Positions 46,532-54,777 of a DNA stretch of 64,000 nucleotides are shown here, piece after piece. The notes under the pieces were generated by a model. The model had not been told where the DNA came from. It was given only the letters and a program-made list of their open reading frames with translations, and searched no databases. Each line of letters starts with the position of its first letter. Position 1 is the first letter of the stretch. The DNA is from Bacillus sp. OV322 (lineage in GTDB: Bacteria > Bacillota > Bacilli > Bacillales > DSM-1321): contig NZ_FOMA01000001.1 of assembly GCF_900112495.1 (NCBI RefSeq), forward strand, positions 682,001 to 746,000, written 5' to 3'. The position numbers and the translations under genes are program-made.

Positions 46532-47291
46532 GATCATTAAGTCTTATCACGCGGCAGCAGAAAAAGCGGGGAATAAGACTATTAAAATCCGTGAATTCAG
46601 TTCATTTTCACATGCTGAAGAAGACATGGATGATCCTCTTGATGCCGCCCATGCTCATGCACATGCAGCTGAAAAGGCAAGGCATGAAGCGGAAGAAATA
46701 CTGAACGGGGCAAGGAGCAGGGCCAATGAATTAATTCAGGAAGCGCAGGCTCAAAAAGAATTCTGGGAACAAACCGAGAAACAGCAATATATTCAGCAGG
46801 CTTTTGACCAAGGCTACCAGGAAGGATTGGAGTCTGGAAGGCAAAGAGGCTACGGGGAAATGGCACAGTCCATTGAGTTTGCCAAAACGGTAGTTGAAGC
46901 TTCAAAAAAAGACTATCAGCAGCATATTGAGTCTTCAGAAAAAATTATTCTCGAGCTGGGCATTTCTGTGGCTGAAAAAATTATCGGCAAAGCAATGGAA
47001 ACAGATTCGGAGTATTTCTTTTCTGCAGTGAAAAAAGCGATTAAAAATGCAAGGGAATATAGAGATATCCAGCTTCATGTCCACCCGGCACATTATGAAT
47101 TCATTTTATCCCGGAAAGAAGAGCTGCTAAGCATATTTCCAAAAGAAACTGATTTCTATGTCTACCCAGATCATGATTTGAATGAAGGCAGCTGTATCAT
47201 AGAATCCCAGAACGGGCGAATCGATGCCAGCATTGACACACAGCTGGAGGTAATCAAACAAAAACTCGCGGATATGCTGGAAGGGGAATGA
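46524..47291 (+). CDS. fliH: flagellar export ATPase regulator FliH
   Basis: Binds and holds the FliI ATPase and links it to the switch complex. About 255 residues. A helical N-terminal half rich in Ala/Glu (AHAHAHAAEKARHEAEEILN) with GYQEGLESGRQRGYG precedes the conserved C-terminal domain (ISVAEKIIGKAM, HVHPAHYEFIL, IDTQLEVIKQKLADML). The start is uncertain: I use TTG 46524, nine bases after the SD GGAGGAG (46508-46514). ATG 46515 is adjacent to the SD. The gene overlaps fliG by a few bases and fliI by about four. Confidence 0.92.
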   Translation: MSRIIKSYHAAAEKAGNKTIKIREFSSFSHAEEDMDDPLDAAHAHAHAAEKARHEAEEILNGARSRANELIQEAQAQKEFWEQTEKQQYIQQAFDQGYQEGLESGRQRGYGEMAQSIEFAKTVVEASKKDYQQHIESSEKIILELGISVAEKIIGKAMETDSEYFFSAVKKAIKNAREYRDIQLHVHPAHYEFILSRKEELLSIFPKETDFYVYPDHDLNEGSCIIESQNGRIDASIDTQLEVIKQKLADMLEGE

Positions 47292-47293
47292 TA

Positions 47294-48610
47294 ATGAAGG
47301 CTTCTGATCTGCTTCCTTTGATTGATGATTGTCCTGCGGTTAAACATTATGGCAGGGTTAAACGGGTAGTGGGGCTAATGATCGAATCACAGGGTCCTGA
47401 AAGTTCCGTAGGCGATGTTTGTTATATTCATGCCGGAATAAAGGGCAAAAAAAGAATCATCCAAGCAGAAGTGGTCGGTTTCCGGGAAGAAATGGTGATA
47501 CTGATGCCGTATGATGCCATCAGTGATATATCTCCTGGATGCATGGTAGAAGCGTCCTCCCAGTCACTTCAGGTTAAGGTCGGTTCAGGGCTTATCGGAC
47601 AGGTGGTTGATTCATTGGGAAATCCTTTGGATGGCTCTGCACTTCCAAAAGGACTTGCATCAGTGCCCATAGACAGGGATCCCCCTAACCCGATGGAAAG
47701 ACCTCCCATAAACGAACCCATTGATGTAGGTGTCAGAATGATTGATAGCCTGCTCACTGTCGGCAAGGGACAGCGTGTGGGGATTTTTGCAGGAAGCGGA
47801 GTAGGGAAAAGCACTTTGCTAGGCATGGTCGCAAGAAATACAAATGCCGATTTAAATGTAATCGGGCTGATTGGTGAGCGAGGGAGAGAAGTCAGGGAAT
47901 TTATTGAAAAGGATCTTGGCCCTGAAGGACTTGCAAGATCCATTGTTGTAGTGGCTACATCAGACCAGCCTGCATTAATGAGGATTAAAGGGGCATTGAC
48001 AGCGACAGCTATCGCTGAGTATTTTCGCGATAAAGGGATGAATGTCATGCTGATGATGGATTCTGTCACACGGGTTGCCATGGCCCAGCGGGAAATTGGA
48101 CTTGCCATTGGCGAGCCTCCAACTACCAAAGGTTATACTCCTTCTGTTTTTTCGATATTGCCGAGGCTTTTAGAAAGGACCGGAACGAACAAACAGGGAT
48201 CGATCACAGCGTTTTACACCGTATTGGTTGACGGAGATGATATGAATGAGCCTATCGCCGATGCAGTAAGAGGGATTCTCGACGGGCACTTTGTTCTAGA
48301 CCGCCAATTAGCCAATAAAGGCCAGTTTCCCGCAATTAATGTTCTGAAAAGCATAAGCAGGGTCATGAATGGGATTGTCGGCCAGGAACATAAAGAGTCG
48401 GCGGAAAGACTAAGATCCTCTTTATCTACTTATATAGAGTCCGAAGACTTAATAAACATTGGTGCCTATAAAAGAGGCTCATCTAAAGACATCGATGAGG
48501 CAATGATAAAACAGCCGGGAATCATTTCTTTTTTAAAACAGGGAACACATGAAAAAATGTCCAAGGACGAAAGCATCCAGACTCTTTTGAATTTGATGGA
48601 AATGGAGTAG
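47294..48610 (+). CDS. fliI: flagellum-specific ATP synthase FliI
   Basis: Export ATPase that energises substrate entry into the flagellar type III gate, related to the F1 beta subunit. The product is 438 residues. GKVKRV-type N-domain (YGRVKRVVGLMIESQGP) precedes Walker A AGSGVGKST (near residue 165), GERGREVREFIEKDLG, MMDSVTRVAMAQREIGL (Walker B region) and KGYTPSVFSILPRLLERTG. I start at ATG 47294, seven bases after AAGGGG; ATG 47288 overlaps the fliH stop but is only one base from the SD. Confidence 0.97.
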   Translation: MKASDLLPLIDDCPAVKHYGRVKRVVGLMIESQGPESSVGDVCYIHAGIKGKKRIIQAEVVGFREEMVILMPYDAISDISPGCMVEASSQSLQVKVGSGLIGQVVDSLGNPLDGSALPKGLASVPIDRDPPNPMERPPINEPIDVGVRMIDSLLTVGKGQRVGIFAGSGVGKSTLLGMVARNTNADLNVIGLIGERGREVREFIEKDLGPEGLARSIVVVATSDQPALMRIKGALTATAIAEYFRDKGMNVMLMMDSVTRVAMAQREIGLAIGEPPTTKGYTPSVFSILPRLLERTGTNKQGSITAFYTVLVDGDDMNEPIADAVRGILDGHFVLDRQLANKGQFPAINVLKSISRVMNGIVGQEHKESAERLRSSLSTYIESEDLINIGAYKRGSSKDIDEAMIKQPGIISFLKQGTHEKMSKDESIQTLLNLMEME

Positions 48611-48615
48611 ATTGA

Positions 48616-49059
48616 ATGATTTATAAGTACAAATTTGACAAAATTCTGACCATCAGGGAAAAGGAAAAAGAAGATGCCTTGGCAAAATATCATGGTGCTT
48701 TGAAGGAGTTCGAAGAGGCTGCAGAAAAGCTTTATAAATTGCTGAAGAAAAAAGAAGATTTGCAGAAATTCCAGGAAGAAAAACTTAACAAAGGGCTTTC
48801 GGTACAGGAAATCAGGCATAATCAGTCTTTTATGGATAATCTCGAGAAACTAATCGAGCATTCCCAGCTTCAGGTGCTGCAAGCCAGAGAAAGAATGATC
48901 AGACAGCAGGAGAGCTTGATGCAGAAGAATATGGAAGTTAAGAAATATGAAAAAATGAAAGAAACAGATTTTATCAGATTCCTTGATAGCTTAAAAGCAG
49001 ATGAAAACAAGAATATGGACGAAATTTCAATCAGGCAGTTCATGAATAAGGACTACTAG
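48616..49059 (+). CDS. fliJ: flagellar export chaperone FliJ
   Basis: Coiled-coil stalk protein of the export ATPase complex, comparable to the gamma subunit of F1. The product is 147 residues, highly charged and nearly all helical (YKFDKILTIREKEKEDALAKY, then two long helices to the end). ATG 48616 lies five bases after the fliI stop. Sequence conservation is low in this family, so the assignment also uses its place between fliI and the motE-like gene. Confidence 0.92.
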   Translation: MIYKYKFDKILTIREKEKEDALAKYHGALKEFEEAAEKLYKLLKKKEDLQKFQEEKLNKGLSVQEIRHNQSFMDNLEKLIEHSQLQVLQARERMIRQQESLMQKNMEVKKYEKMKETDFIRFLDSLKADENKNMDEISIRQFMNKDY

Positions 49060-49080
49060 GAAACTGCAAGGAGCAAATGC

Positions 49081-49689
49081 ATGGATAAAGAAGAAAAAAA
49101 ATACAATAGGCTTCAATGGTTTCTTTTTGTCGTGCTGATCCCGCTTTTATTTACCATCACGATTGCCTTAATTGTCCTTTCGTTTGCCGGGGTTAATGTA
49201 ATGCATGCTTCAAAATCCCTGGCTGATAATATCCCGTTCATTTCTAAAATGACGGGCAGCGGCGATAAGAATAACAAGGCGGCAAAAGAAGGCAGTACTG
49301 ATTCAAAAAAGGAGCTTGCACAATTAGAAGCTGGTATAAAAAGCAAAACAGCAGAAGTTGCTAAACTTGAAAATATTATTGACAGCAAAGATCAGGAAAT
49401 CCAGCGGAGCAGTGCTGAAAAGCAGCAGCTGGAAAACGAGATAAAAGACTTGAATGCCGCACAAGCTGATAACAAAAGAGCAATGAAGGATATTGTCACA
49501 ACTTATGAAACAATGGCACCAAAAAAAGCGGCCCCCATTTTAACTAAGATGCCAGATGATAATGCTGTGAAGATTCTAAGCAAAATAAAAGCGGCGTCAT
49601 TAGCTGCAATCATGGAACAGATGCAGCCTGCAGATGCAGCACGCCTGACAAAAAAGCTGACTGATTTCAATCAGCAGCAAACTCCGTAG
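49081..49689 (+). CDS. ylxF: MotE/YlxF-like membrane protein of the fla/che operon
   Basis: A 202-residue protein equivalent in position to Bacillus subtilis YlxF. One transmembrane segment is at about residues 12-37 (LFVVLIPLLFTITIALIVLS). An external coiled coil follows (about 75-135; LAQLEAGIKSKTAEVAKLEN), then a C-terminal MgtE N-domain-like segment (MAPKKAAPILTKMPDDNAVKILSKI), also found in the FliG-related MotE family. MotE-type proteins are periplasmic or extracytoplasmic chaperones of motor proteins in other bacteria; in bacilli the role is not established. fliK follows. Confidence 0.85.
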   Translation: MDKEEKKYNRLQWFLFVVLIPLLFTITIALIVLSFAGVNVMHASKSLADNIPFISKMTGSGDKNNKAAKEGSTDSKKELAQLEAGIKSKTAEVAKLENIIDSKDQEIQRSSAEKQQLENEIKDLNAAQADNKRAMKDIVTTYETMAPKKAAPILTKMPDDNAVKILSKIKAASLAAIMEQMQPADAARLTKKLTDFNQQQTP

Positions 49690-49720
49690 TGCAAGATCTA
49701 TATTAAAGGAGGTGAGAAAC

Positions 49721-51094
49721 ATAAATATTGAAAGTATTATGCCAGCAAAGGGAAACCAGCAGGTCCAATTGGCCCAGAAGGCGGATGGAGCCATAGACGC
49801 CTCCCAAACATTGGGGAAATTCGGTTCGGTATTAGAAGCGGCTATATCCTTGAATGGAAATGATCAGCCCGTTAAAGAGGGCAGCAGCCAGGTACAGAAC
49901 CAGCTGAAGGCGATAAAAGAAATTCTTTCATTCCTGCAGATGGACAGCAGTAAAGCAGATGAAAACAATAGCCCATTGCCTGAAGATCTATCAGTGAATC
50001 CAGGAAGTTCTGCATTATCCGAATTAATAAGTTCGCTATTAAAGGACAGCAGTGAAGATGAGGCCGAAACCATAACAAAGCTTCTTGGCGGCAAGGCAGC
50101 CTCCCTAAAAGAAGACAGTAAAGACAATTCAGGTAATTCAAATGAGGATAACAGTTTTGCCGGGAATATCCTGCAGCTGCTTACTCTTGTTCAGGATTTA
50201 TCTAAGCTAAAGCCTGAGGATTGGAAAAAAATTGATCTAAAAGGTGCAGCTGAAGTATTAAAGGCGGCAAAAATCCAGGTGCTCATTACTCCTTATCAGG
50301 ATATGACCCATAAAGATGCGGAATTAAGCCATCAATTGAAGAGTTTTCTTGAGAAAATTTCAGGAACACTTCAAAATATTGCAGAAAATGAAACTTTGCC
50401 TAAAGGAAAAAGCTTTTCATCAACTTTGCTAACAGCCGTGGACAATAAAGAAAATAAGTCTTTAGACATCCTCAAAAGTGCTTATTCCCGGATTATTGGG
50501 GACTCAAACACATTAACAGGAAAAAATGAAAAAACTGGAATGCAGGAAAAATCGGGTGATGCCGACATGCAGCCCCGTACAATAAATTCACTGCACCTTC
50601 AAATTACTAAATTAGAACAATTTGTGCTAAAAACTGAGAAAAACGGACAGCCGGTCAATCAGGAGCAATTTATTAAAGCGTTTGAAACCATATTGAGCAA
50701 AGCTCAATTAACCGGACCCGGAGGCATGCAAAAACTCCTTATAAAATTGAATCCGGAAAATCTGGGATCATTGAAAATTGAGATTATGCAGAAGGATTCA
50801 GTTATGACGGCAAAAATAGTTGCTACTACAGCCAAGGCAAAAGATATGCTGGAAACACAATTGCAAAGTGTAAAACAGGCACTATCCAGCCAGAATCTGC
50901 AGCTGGAAAAAATAGAAATTTCACAAACTGCTGGAAGCTTTTCACAGGAACGATTCTTTTCAAGAAACGGAGACAATCCTGGGCACCAGGAGAGGCAAAA
51001 ACAGGAACAAATTAAAGAGGATGCCGATGAAAACCGCGACCGCGACCCTTTCAGTGACCGGTTTGCTGAAGTGCTACTTAATATGAAAGTGTAG
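49721..51094 (+). CDS. fliK: flagellar hook-length control protein FliK
   Basis: Secreted ruler that sets hook length and switches FlhB to filament export. About 457 residues. It has a long low-complexity N-terminal and middle region, and the conserved C-terminal Flg_hook domain (about 325-400; KLLIKLNPENLGSLKIEIMQ, LETQLQSVKQALSSQNLQLE). The start is unusual: a near-perfect SD AAAGGAGGTGA (49705-49715) is followed at optimal spacing by ATA 49721, not by ATG, GTG or TTG. Alternatives are GTG 49712 (inside the SD), ATT 49727 or ATG 49739 (too far). The C-terminal tail is acidic and Arg/Asp-rich. Confidence 0.9.
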   Translation: MNIESIMPAKGNQQVQLAQKADGAIDASQTLGKFGSVLEAAISLNGNDQPVKEGSSQVQNQLKAIKEILSFLQMDSSKADENNSPLPEDLSVNPGSSALSELISSLLKDSSEDEAETITKLLGGKAASLKEDSKDNSGNSNEDNSFAGNILQLLTLVQDLSKLKPEDWKKIDLKGAAEVLKAAKIQVLITPYQDMTHKDAELSHQLKSFLEKISGTLQNIAENETLPKGKSFSSTLLTAVDNKENKSLDILKSAYSRIIGDSNTLTGKNEKTGMQEKSGDADMQPRTINSLHLQITKLEQFVLKTEKNGQPVNQEQFIKAFETILSKAQLTGPGGMQKLLIKLNPENLGSLKIEIMQKDSVMTAKIVATTAKAKDMLETQLQSVKQALSSQNLQLEKIEISQTAGSFSQERFFSRNGDNPGHQERQKQEQIKEDADENRDRDPFSDRFAEVLLNMKV

Positions 51095-51102
51095 GTGAAA
51101 AT

Positions 51103-51753
51103 ATGGCATCGATAGATACATCACTGCTGCTGTCAAGCTATCAAAACAAGCAGGAAAGAAAAACCGGGGATACACTTGGAAAAGACGATTTCCTGAAATT
51201 GCTGATGACCCAGCTGCAGAACCAGGATCCGACTAATCCTATGCAGGATAAAGATTTCATTGCACAGATGGCACAATTTTCAACATTGGAACAGATCACA
51301 AATATGACAGCAAGCATTGATAAATTTGTCCAGACAGAGCTGCAGAATAAAATGATTGCTTATAACTCTTTTGTCGGAAAAAATGTAACCTGGCATAAAA
51401 TTGCGGATAATGCAGATCAAAATGCTGAACAATCCTTTGATACCGGAAGCGGCACAGTAACTTCCCTTCAATTTAAGGATGACAGTGTTTATTTCATTCT
51501 GGATGATGGAACGAAGCTTGAGCCGGCCAACATTTCCCAGGTGAATGATACTGCAGCCAGCGCAGGAAATAACCTGTTTTCTGCAAGTGAGCTGATTGGT
51601 AAATCCGTCACATGGCTAGACGGCAGCCAAAATGAAACCACTGCCTCTGTAAAATCCGTTTCCATGAAAGACGGTAAAACATTATTTGAACTGAATGATG
51701 CAGCAGGCACGAAATTAAGTGCAAACCAAATTATTAAAATAGCAAGTTCATAA
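51103..51753 (+). CDS. flgD: flagellar hook assembly protein FlgD
   Basis: Cap or scaffold protein needed to polymerise the hook. The product is 216 residues. The N-terminal export and scaffold region is diagnostic: LGKDDFLKLLMTQLQNQDP (about 24-42) and NPMQDKDFIAQMAQFSTLEQ. The C-terminal part (about 85-216) is beta-rich with two repeated VGKNVTW/IGKSVTW units, typical of the Bacillus form. SD AGGTGA precedes ATG 51103. It lies 8 bases after fliK. Confidence 0.96.
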   Translation: MASIDTSLLLSSYQNKQERKTGDTLGKDDFLKLLMTQLQNQDPTNPMQDKDFIAQMAQFSTLEQITNMTASIDKFVQTELQNKMIAYNSFVGKNVTWHKIADNADQNAEQSFDTGSGTVTSLQFKDDSVYFILDDGTKLEPANISQVNDTAASAGNNLFSASELIGKSVTWLDGSQNETTASVKSVSMKDGKTLFELNDAAGTKLSANQIIKIASS

Positions 51754-51765
51754 AGGGGCGGTCTT

Positions 51766-52152
51766 ATGGAAAAACCAGTTTTCAGGCCGGTAACACAAAA
51801 CCCGATTGTATTTCCTTTAAATGGTGCAGGTGTTAGAAAAAAGGCACAGACAGGATTTGCAGGCCATTTGGAGCAGGCAGCCAGAGGTAACGATAAGCTT
51901 ACCCTCTCAAAGCATGCCCAGCTTAGACTGACTCAAAGAAATATACAAATCGACCAAAGCCTCTGGGGGAAAATAGAAACAAGTGTGAAGGAAGCAAGAA
52001 AAAAGGGCGTTACTGAATCTCTTGTGCTGACAAAAGATGCGGCACTTGTGGTAAGCGCCAAGAATAACACTGTGATCACTGCCATGGACAGGGATGAAGC
52101 ATCATCCCAGATATTCACCAATATAAACGGAACGATCATCCTAGATCGATAA
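51766..52152 (+). CDS. TIGR02530-type flagellar operon protein, function unknown
   Basis: A 128-residue protein placed between flgD and flgE. It resembles the conserved flagellar operon protein family TIGR02530 (flg_new) of Bacilli and Clostridia: LTLSKHAQLRLTQRNIQI (about 45-62), then ESLVLTKDAALVVSAKNNTVITAM and a C-terminal FTNINGTIIL. There is no signal peptide or membrane segment. The position suggests a role in hook assembly or export, but no biochemical function is known to me. SD GGGGCGG precedes ATG 51766. Downstream lies a GGCTGC/GCAGCC hairpin before flgE. Confidence 0.85.
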   Translation: MEKPVFRPVTQNPIVFPLNGAGVRKKAQTGFAGHLEQAARGNDKLTLSKHAQLRLTQRNIQIDQSLWGKIETSVKEARKKGVTESLVLTKDAALVVSAKNNTVITAMDRDEASSQIFTNINGTIILDR

Positions 52153-52222
52153 GGCTGGACCTGAAAAGGGGGCCTCGGCTGCGGAATGACAGAAGCAGCC
52201 AAATAGAAAGGGGAACGTACAC

Positions 52223-53038
52223 ATGCTTCGTTCAATGTACTCGGGAATCAGCGGAATGAAAAACTTCCAGACAAAATTAGATGTAATCGGCAATAATATT
52301 GCCAATGTCAATACCTATGGTTTTAAAAAGGGAAGAACCGTCTTTAAGGATATGGTCAGCCAGACAATGCAGGGGGCATCCGGTCCATCTTCTGCGACTG
52401 GAAAAGGAGGCATTAACCCTAAGCAAGTCGGGCTTGGAGCTCAAATGTCCGCAATTGATACCATCGATACACAGGGTTCCATGCAGACAACAGGGAGAAC
52501 CCTTGATCTGGCCATTTCAGGTGATGGCTATTTCACTGTGCAAACTAAAGGAACTTCCCCAGATGAATATTATACTAGAGCAGGTAATTTCTACCTGGAT
52601 AATGCTGGTAACAATGTTGCTAACATTGTAAATAGCGATGGATTATATCTAAAAGGAGCAACCGGTGCTATATCTATCCCAACGGATGCGAAAGACATAA
52701 CGGTCGGCAAGGATGGAACTATTTCTTACACAAGTTCCAATGGAACCTTAACGACAGCAGGTCAAATTCAAATGGCTAAGTTCCCAAATCCGGGAGGTCT
52801 TTCTAAAGCAGGTAACAACCTCTTTAAAGATACAAACAACTCTGGAGCTCCTGTATCTGGAGCATCTGGAACGAATGGTTTGGGTTCTGTTGAATCAGGC
52901 ATGCTCGAAATGTCGAATGTCGACCTTTCCGAAGAATTCACTGACATGATTGTGGCTCAGCGCGGATTCCAGGCTAATACACGCATCATAACTACATCTG
53001 ACCAGATCCTTGAAGAGCTTGTAAATCTAAAACGATAA
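52223..53038 (+). CDS. flgE: flagellar hook protein FlgE
   Basis: Building block of the hook. The product is 271 residues, the short Bacillus type (once called FlgG). The N-terminal rod/hook signature is GNNIANVNTYGFKKGR (about 28-43), followed by LDLAISGDGYFTVQ. The C-terminal MSNVDLSEEFTDMIVAQRGFQANTRIITTSD (residues about 233-263; key parts NVDLSEEFTDMI and QRGFQAN) is the helical core. SD AAAGGGG precedes ATG 52223. swrD follows after 50 bases. Confidence 0.96.
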   Translation: MLRSMYSGISGMKNFQTKLDVIGNNIANVNTYGFKKGRTVFKDMVSQTMQGASGPSSATGKGGINPKQVGLGAQMSAIDTIDTQGSMQTTGRTLDLAISGDGYFTVQTKGTSPDEYYTRAGNFYLDNAGNNVANIVNSDGLYLKGATGAISIPTDAKDITVGKDGTISYTSSNGTLTTAGQIQMAKFPNPGGLSKAGNNLFKDTNNSGAPVSGASGTNGLGSVESGMLEMSNVDLSEEFTDMIVAQRGFQANTRIITTSDQILEELVNLKR

Positions 53039-53052
53039 GGTAAGGGAGGGAG

Positions 53053-53081
53053 GGAGCTTGAGATCTTTGTTCTTTAGCTCC
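53053..53081 (+). repeat. hairpin between the swrD SD and its start
   Basis: GGAGCT (53053-53058) and AGCTCC (53076-53081) pair perfectly, with an inner AGA/TCT. Folding would bring the upstream SD (AAGGGAGGGA, 53043-53052) within about seven or eight bases of ATT 53089. Confidence 0.5.
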
Positions 53082-53096
53082 TATAAAAATTATTAA
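53058..53096 (+). other. possible 12-codon leader frame overlapping the swrD start
   Basis: TTG 53058 follows the GA-rich SD at normal spacing and opens a 12-codon frame that stops at TAA 53094-53096, across the presumed swrD start. It could serve to bring ribosomes to swrD by coupling. It may equally be chance. Confidence 0.25.
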
Positions 53097-53304
53097 AGTA
53101 ACGAGATTAAACGGAAAAAGTTTTACGGTCAATGCTCTTTATATAGAAACGGTTGAATCGCACCCGGATACGACCATTACATTCACAAATGGAAAGAAGA
53201 TTATAGTCAGTGAGCCGGAAGATGAAATAACACGTTCGATCATTGCCTTTTATCAAGCCGTAAATGTTCTCGGATTTCGTCATGACCTGGAGGATAATGA
53301 ATAA
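53089..53304 (+). CDS. swrD: SwrD (YlzI/FlbD family) motor power protein, non-canonical start
   Basis: In Bacillus subtilis SwrD raises flagellar motor power and is needed for swarming. The frame encodes 71 residues, (M)IKVTRLNGKSFTVNALYIE, VESHPDTTITFTNGKK, SEPEDEITRSIIAFYQAV, a clear FlbD/SwrD family member at full length. There is no ATG, GTG or TTG in frame between the upstream stop (53059) and the conserved body. The position of the family's first Met is ATT (53089-53091). The SD lies 36 bases upstream behind a hairpin. The stop overlaps the fliL ATG by one base. A point mutation (ATG to ATT) or sequencing error is possible. Confidence 0.85.
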   Translation: MIKVTRLNGKSFTVNALYIETVESHPDTTITFTNGKKIIVSEPEDEITRSIIAFYQAVNVLGFRHDLEDNE

Positions 53305-53729
53305 TGAAAAATAAGCTTGTTACAATAATGGTGATTATACTGGTGTCCATCACATTAGTCGGGGTGCTTGCTGTGGTGGCCATTACAAAATTCAATGGAA
53401 GCGGAGAAAAAAAAGAGCCTTCCATCGAAGAAATTGTGAAATCATCAGTTGATATTCCTGAAATCACTACCAACCTTGGAAGCGGGGACTTTATTAAAAT
53501 ATCGTTTACCATCCAAACAGACAGCACCGATGCTAAAAAGGAGCTTGAACAAAGGACTTTTCAGGTAAAAAACATCATTATAACTGAGTTATCAGATATG
53601 AAACCCGAGGCATTAAAAGGCAAAGCCGGCAAGATTAAATTTGAAGAACAACTGAAAACAAAGGTCAATGCTCTTATGAAAGAAGGACACATTGTACAGG
53701 TTTACATAACCTCCTCTATCCTTCAATAA
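53304..53729 (+). CDS. fliL: flagellar basal body-associated protein FliL
   Basis: Single-pass membrane protein that surrounds or supports the stator units. The product is 141 residues. The transmembrane helix is at about residues 6-28 (VTIMVIILVSITLVGVLAVV), followed by the extracytoplasmic FliL domain (DFIKISFTIQTDSTDAKKELEQR, IKFEEQLKTKVNALM). The GGAGG SD (53289-53293) lies within the end of swrD, ten bases before ATG 53304. Confidence 0.93.
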   Translation: MKNKLVTIMVIILVSITLVGVLAVVAITKFNGSGEKKEPSIEEIVKSSVDIPEITTNLGSGDFIKISFTIQTDSTDAKKELEQRTFQVKNIIITELSDMKPEALKGKAGKIKFEEQLKTKVNALMKEGHIVQVYITSSILQ

Positions 53730-53778
53730 AGGATATTAGCCTAAAACCAGCAATCTAGGATACTTGGGAGGTGATGCT

Positions 53779-54777
53779 ATGTCTGGTGAAGTACTTTCGC
53801 AAAACGAAATAGATGCTCTTCTCTCCGCACTTTCCACTGGGGAAATGGATGCGGATGAATTGAAAAAAGAAGAGTCAGAGAAAAAAGTAAAAGTTTATGA
53901 TTTTAAGAGAGCATTGCGCTTTTCCAAAGATCAAATCCGAAGCCTGACAAGGATCCATGAAAACTTTGCGAGGCTTTTGACAACATACTTTTCCGCTCAG
54001 CTACGCACATATGTCCAAATTACCGTGGCTTCGGCTGATCAGATACCTTATGAGGAATTTATCCGGTCAATCCCGAAAATGACGATATTAAATGTTTATG
54101 AGGTGCCGCCGTTAGATGGAAGAATCCTTATGGAAGTAAATCCGAATATTGCCTATGCCATGATGGACCGGGTGCTTGGCGGACGCGGAGCAAGTGTGAA
54201 TAAGGTTGATAACCTGACAGAGATTGAAACAAGAATCATGTCCAATCTTTTCGAAAAAGGTTTTGAAAATCTTCAGGAAGCCTGGGCAGGCGTTTCAGTA
54301 ATAGAACCGATCCTTACCGACTTTGAGGTGAACCCTCAATTTCTGCAACTGGTTTCCCCGAATGAAACGGTGGTAGTCATTTCGTTAAATACCCAGATTG
54401 GCGAAACAAGCGGGATGATTAATATCTGCATACCGCACGTTGTCCTGGAACCGATCATTCCAAAGTTATCTGTTCATTATTGGATGCAGACATCTAAGAA
54501 GGAAAGATTGCCTGAAGAAATTGAAACCTTGGAAAATCGGGTGAAACATGCCCAGCTGCCGATTATTGCGGAGCTTGGACTAACTGATATCTCAATCAAT
54601 GACTTTCTCCACTTAGATACCGGGGACATTATCGAACTGAATCAGTCCATTGATGCGCCATTAACCATCATGGTAGGCCAAGTCCCTAAATTCACAGGGC
54701 AGCCAGGCAAGGCCGGCAAAAAAATAGCCATCCAAATATTAGATACTTTGAAGGGGGGAGACGAAGATGGTGAGTGA
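53779..54777 (+). CDS. fliM: flagellar motor switch protein FliM
   Basis: C-ring switch protein that binds phospho-CheY. The product is 332 residues. The N-terminal CheY-binding peptide is VLSQNEIDALLSALS (about 5-19). The middle CheC-like domain (FKRALRFSKDQIRSLTRIHENF to about 230) is followed by the C-terminal SpoA/FliN-like domain (about 250-320; IELNQSIDAPLTIMVGQV). I start at ATG 53779, six bases after GGGAGGTG; the TTG at 53764 lies upstream of that SD. It overlaps fliY by 11 bases. Confidence 0.97.
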   Translation: MSGEVLSQNEIDALLSALSTGEMDADELKKEESEKKVKVYDFKRALRFSKDQIRSLTRIHENFARLLTTYFSAQLRTYVQITVASADQIPYEEFIRSIPKMTILNVYEVPPLDGRILMEVNPNIAYAMMDRVLGGRGASVNKVDNLTEIETRIMSNLFEKGFENLQEAWAGVSVIEPILTDFEVNPQFLQLVSPNETVVVISLNTQIGETSGMINICIPHVVLEPIIPKLSVHYWMQTSKKERLPEEIETLENRVKHAQLPIIAELGLTDISINDFLHLDTGDIIELNQSIDAPLTIMVGQVPKFTGQPGKAGKKIAIQILDTLKGGDEDGE

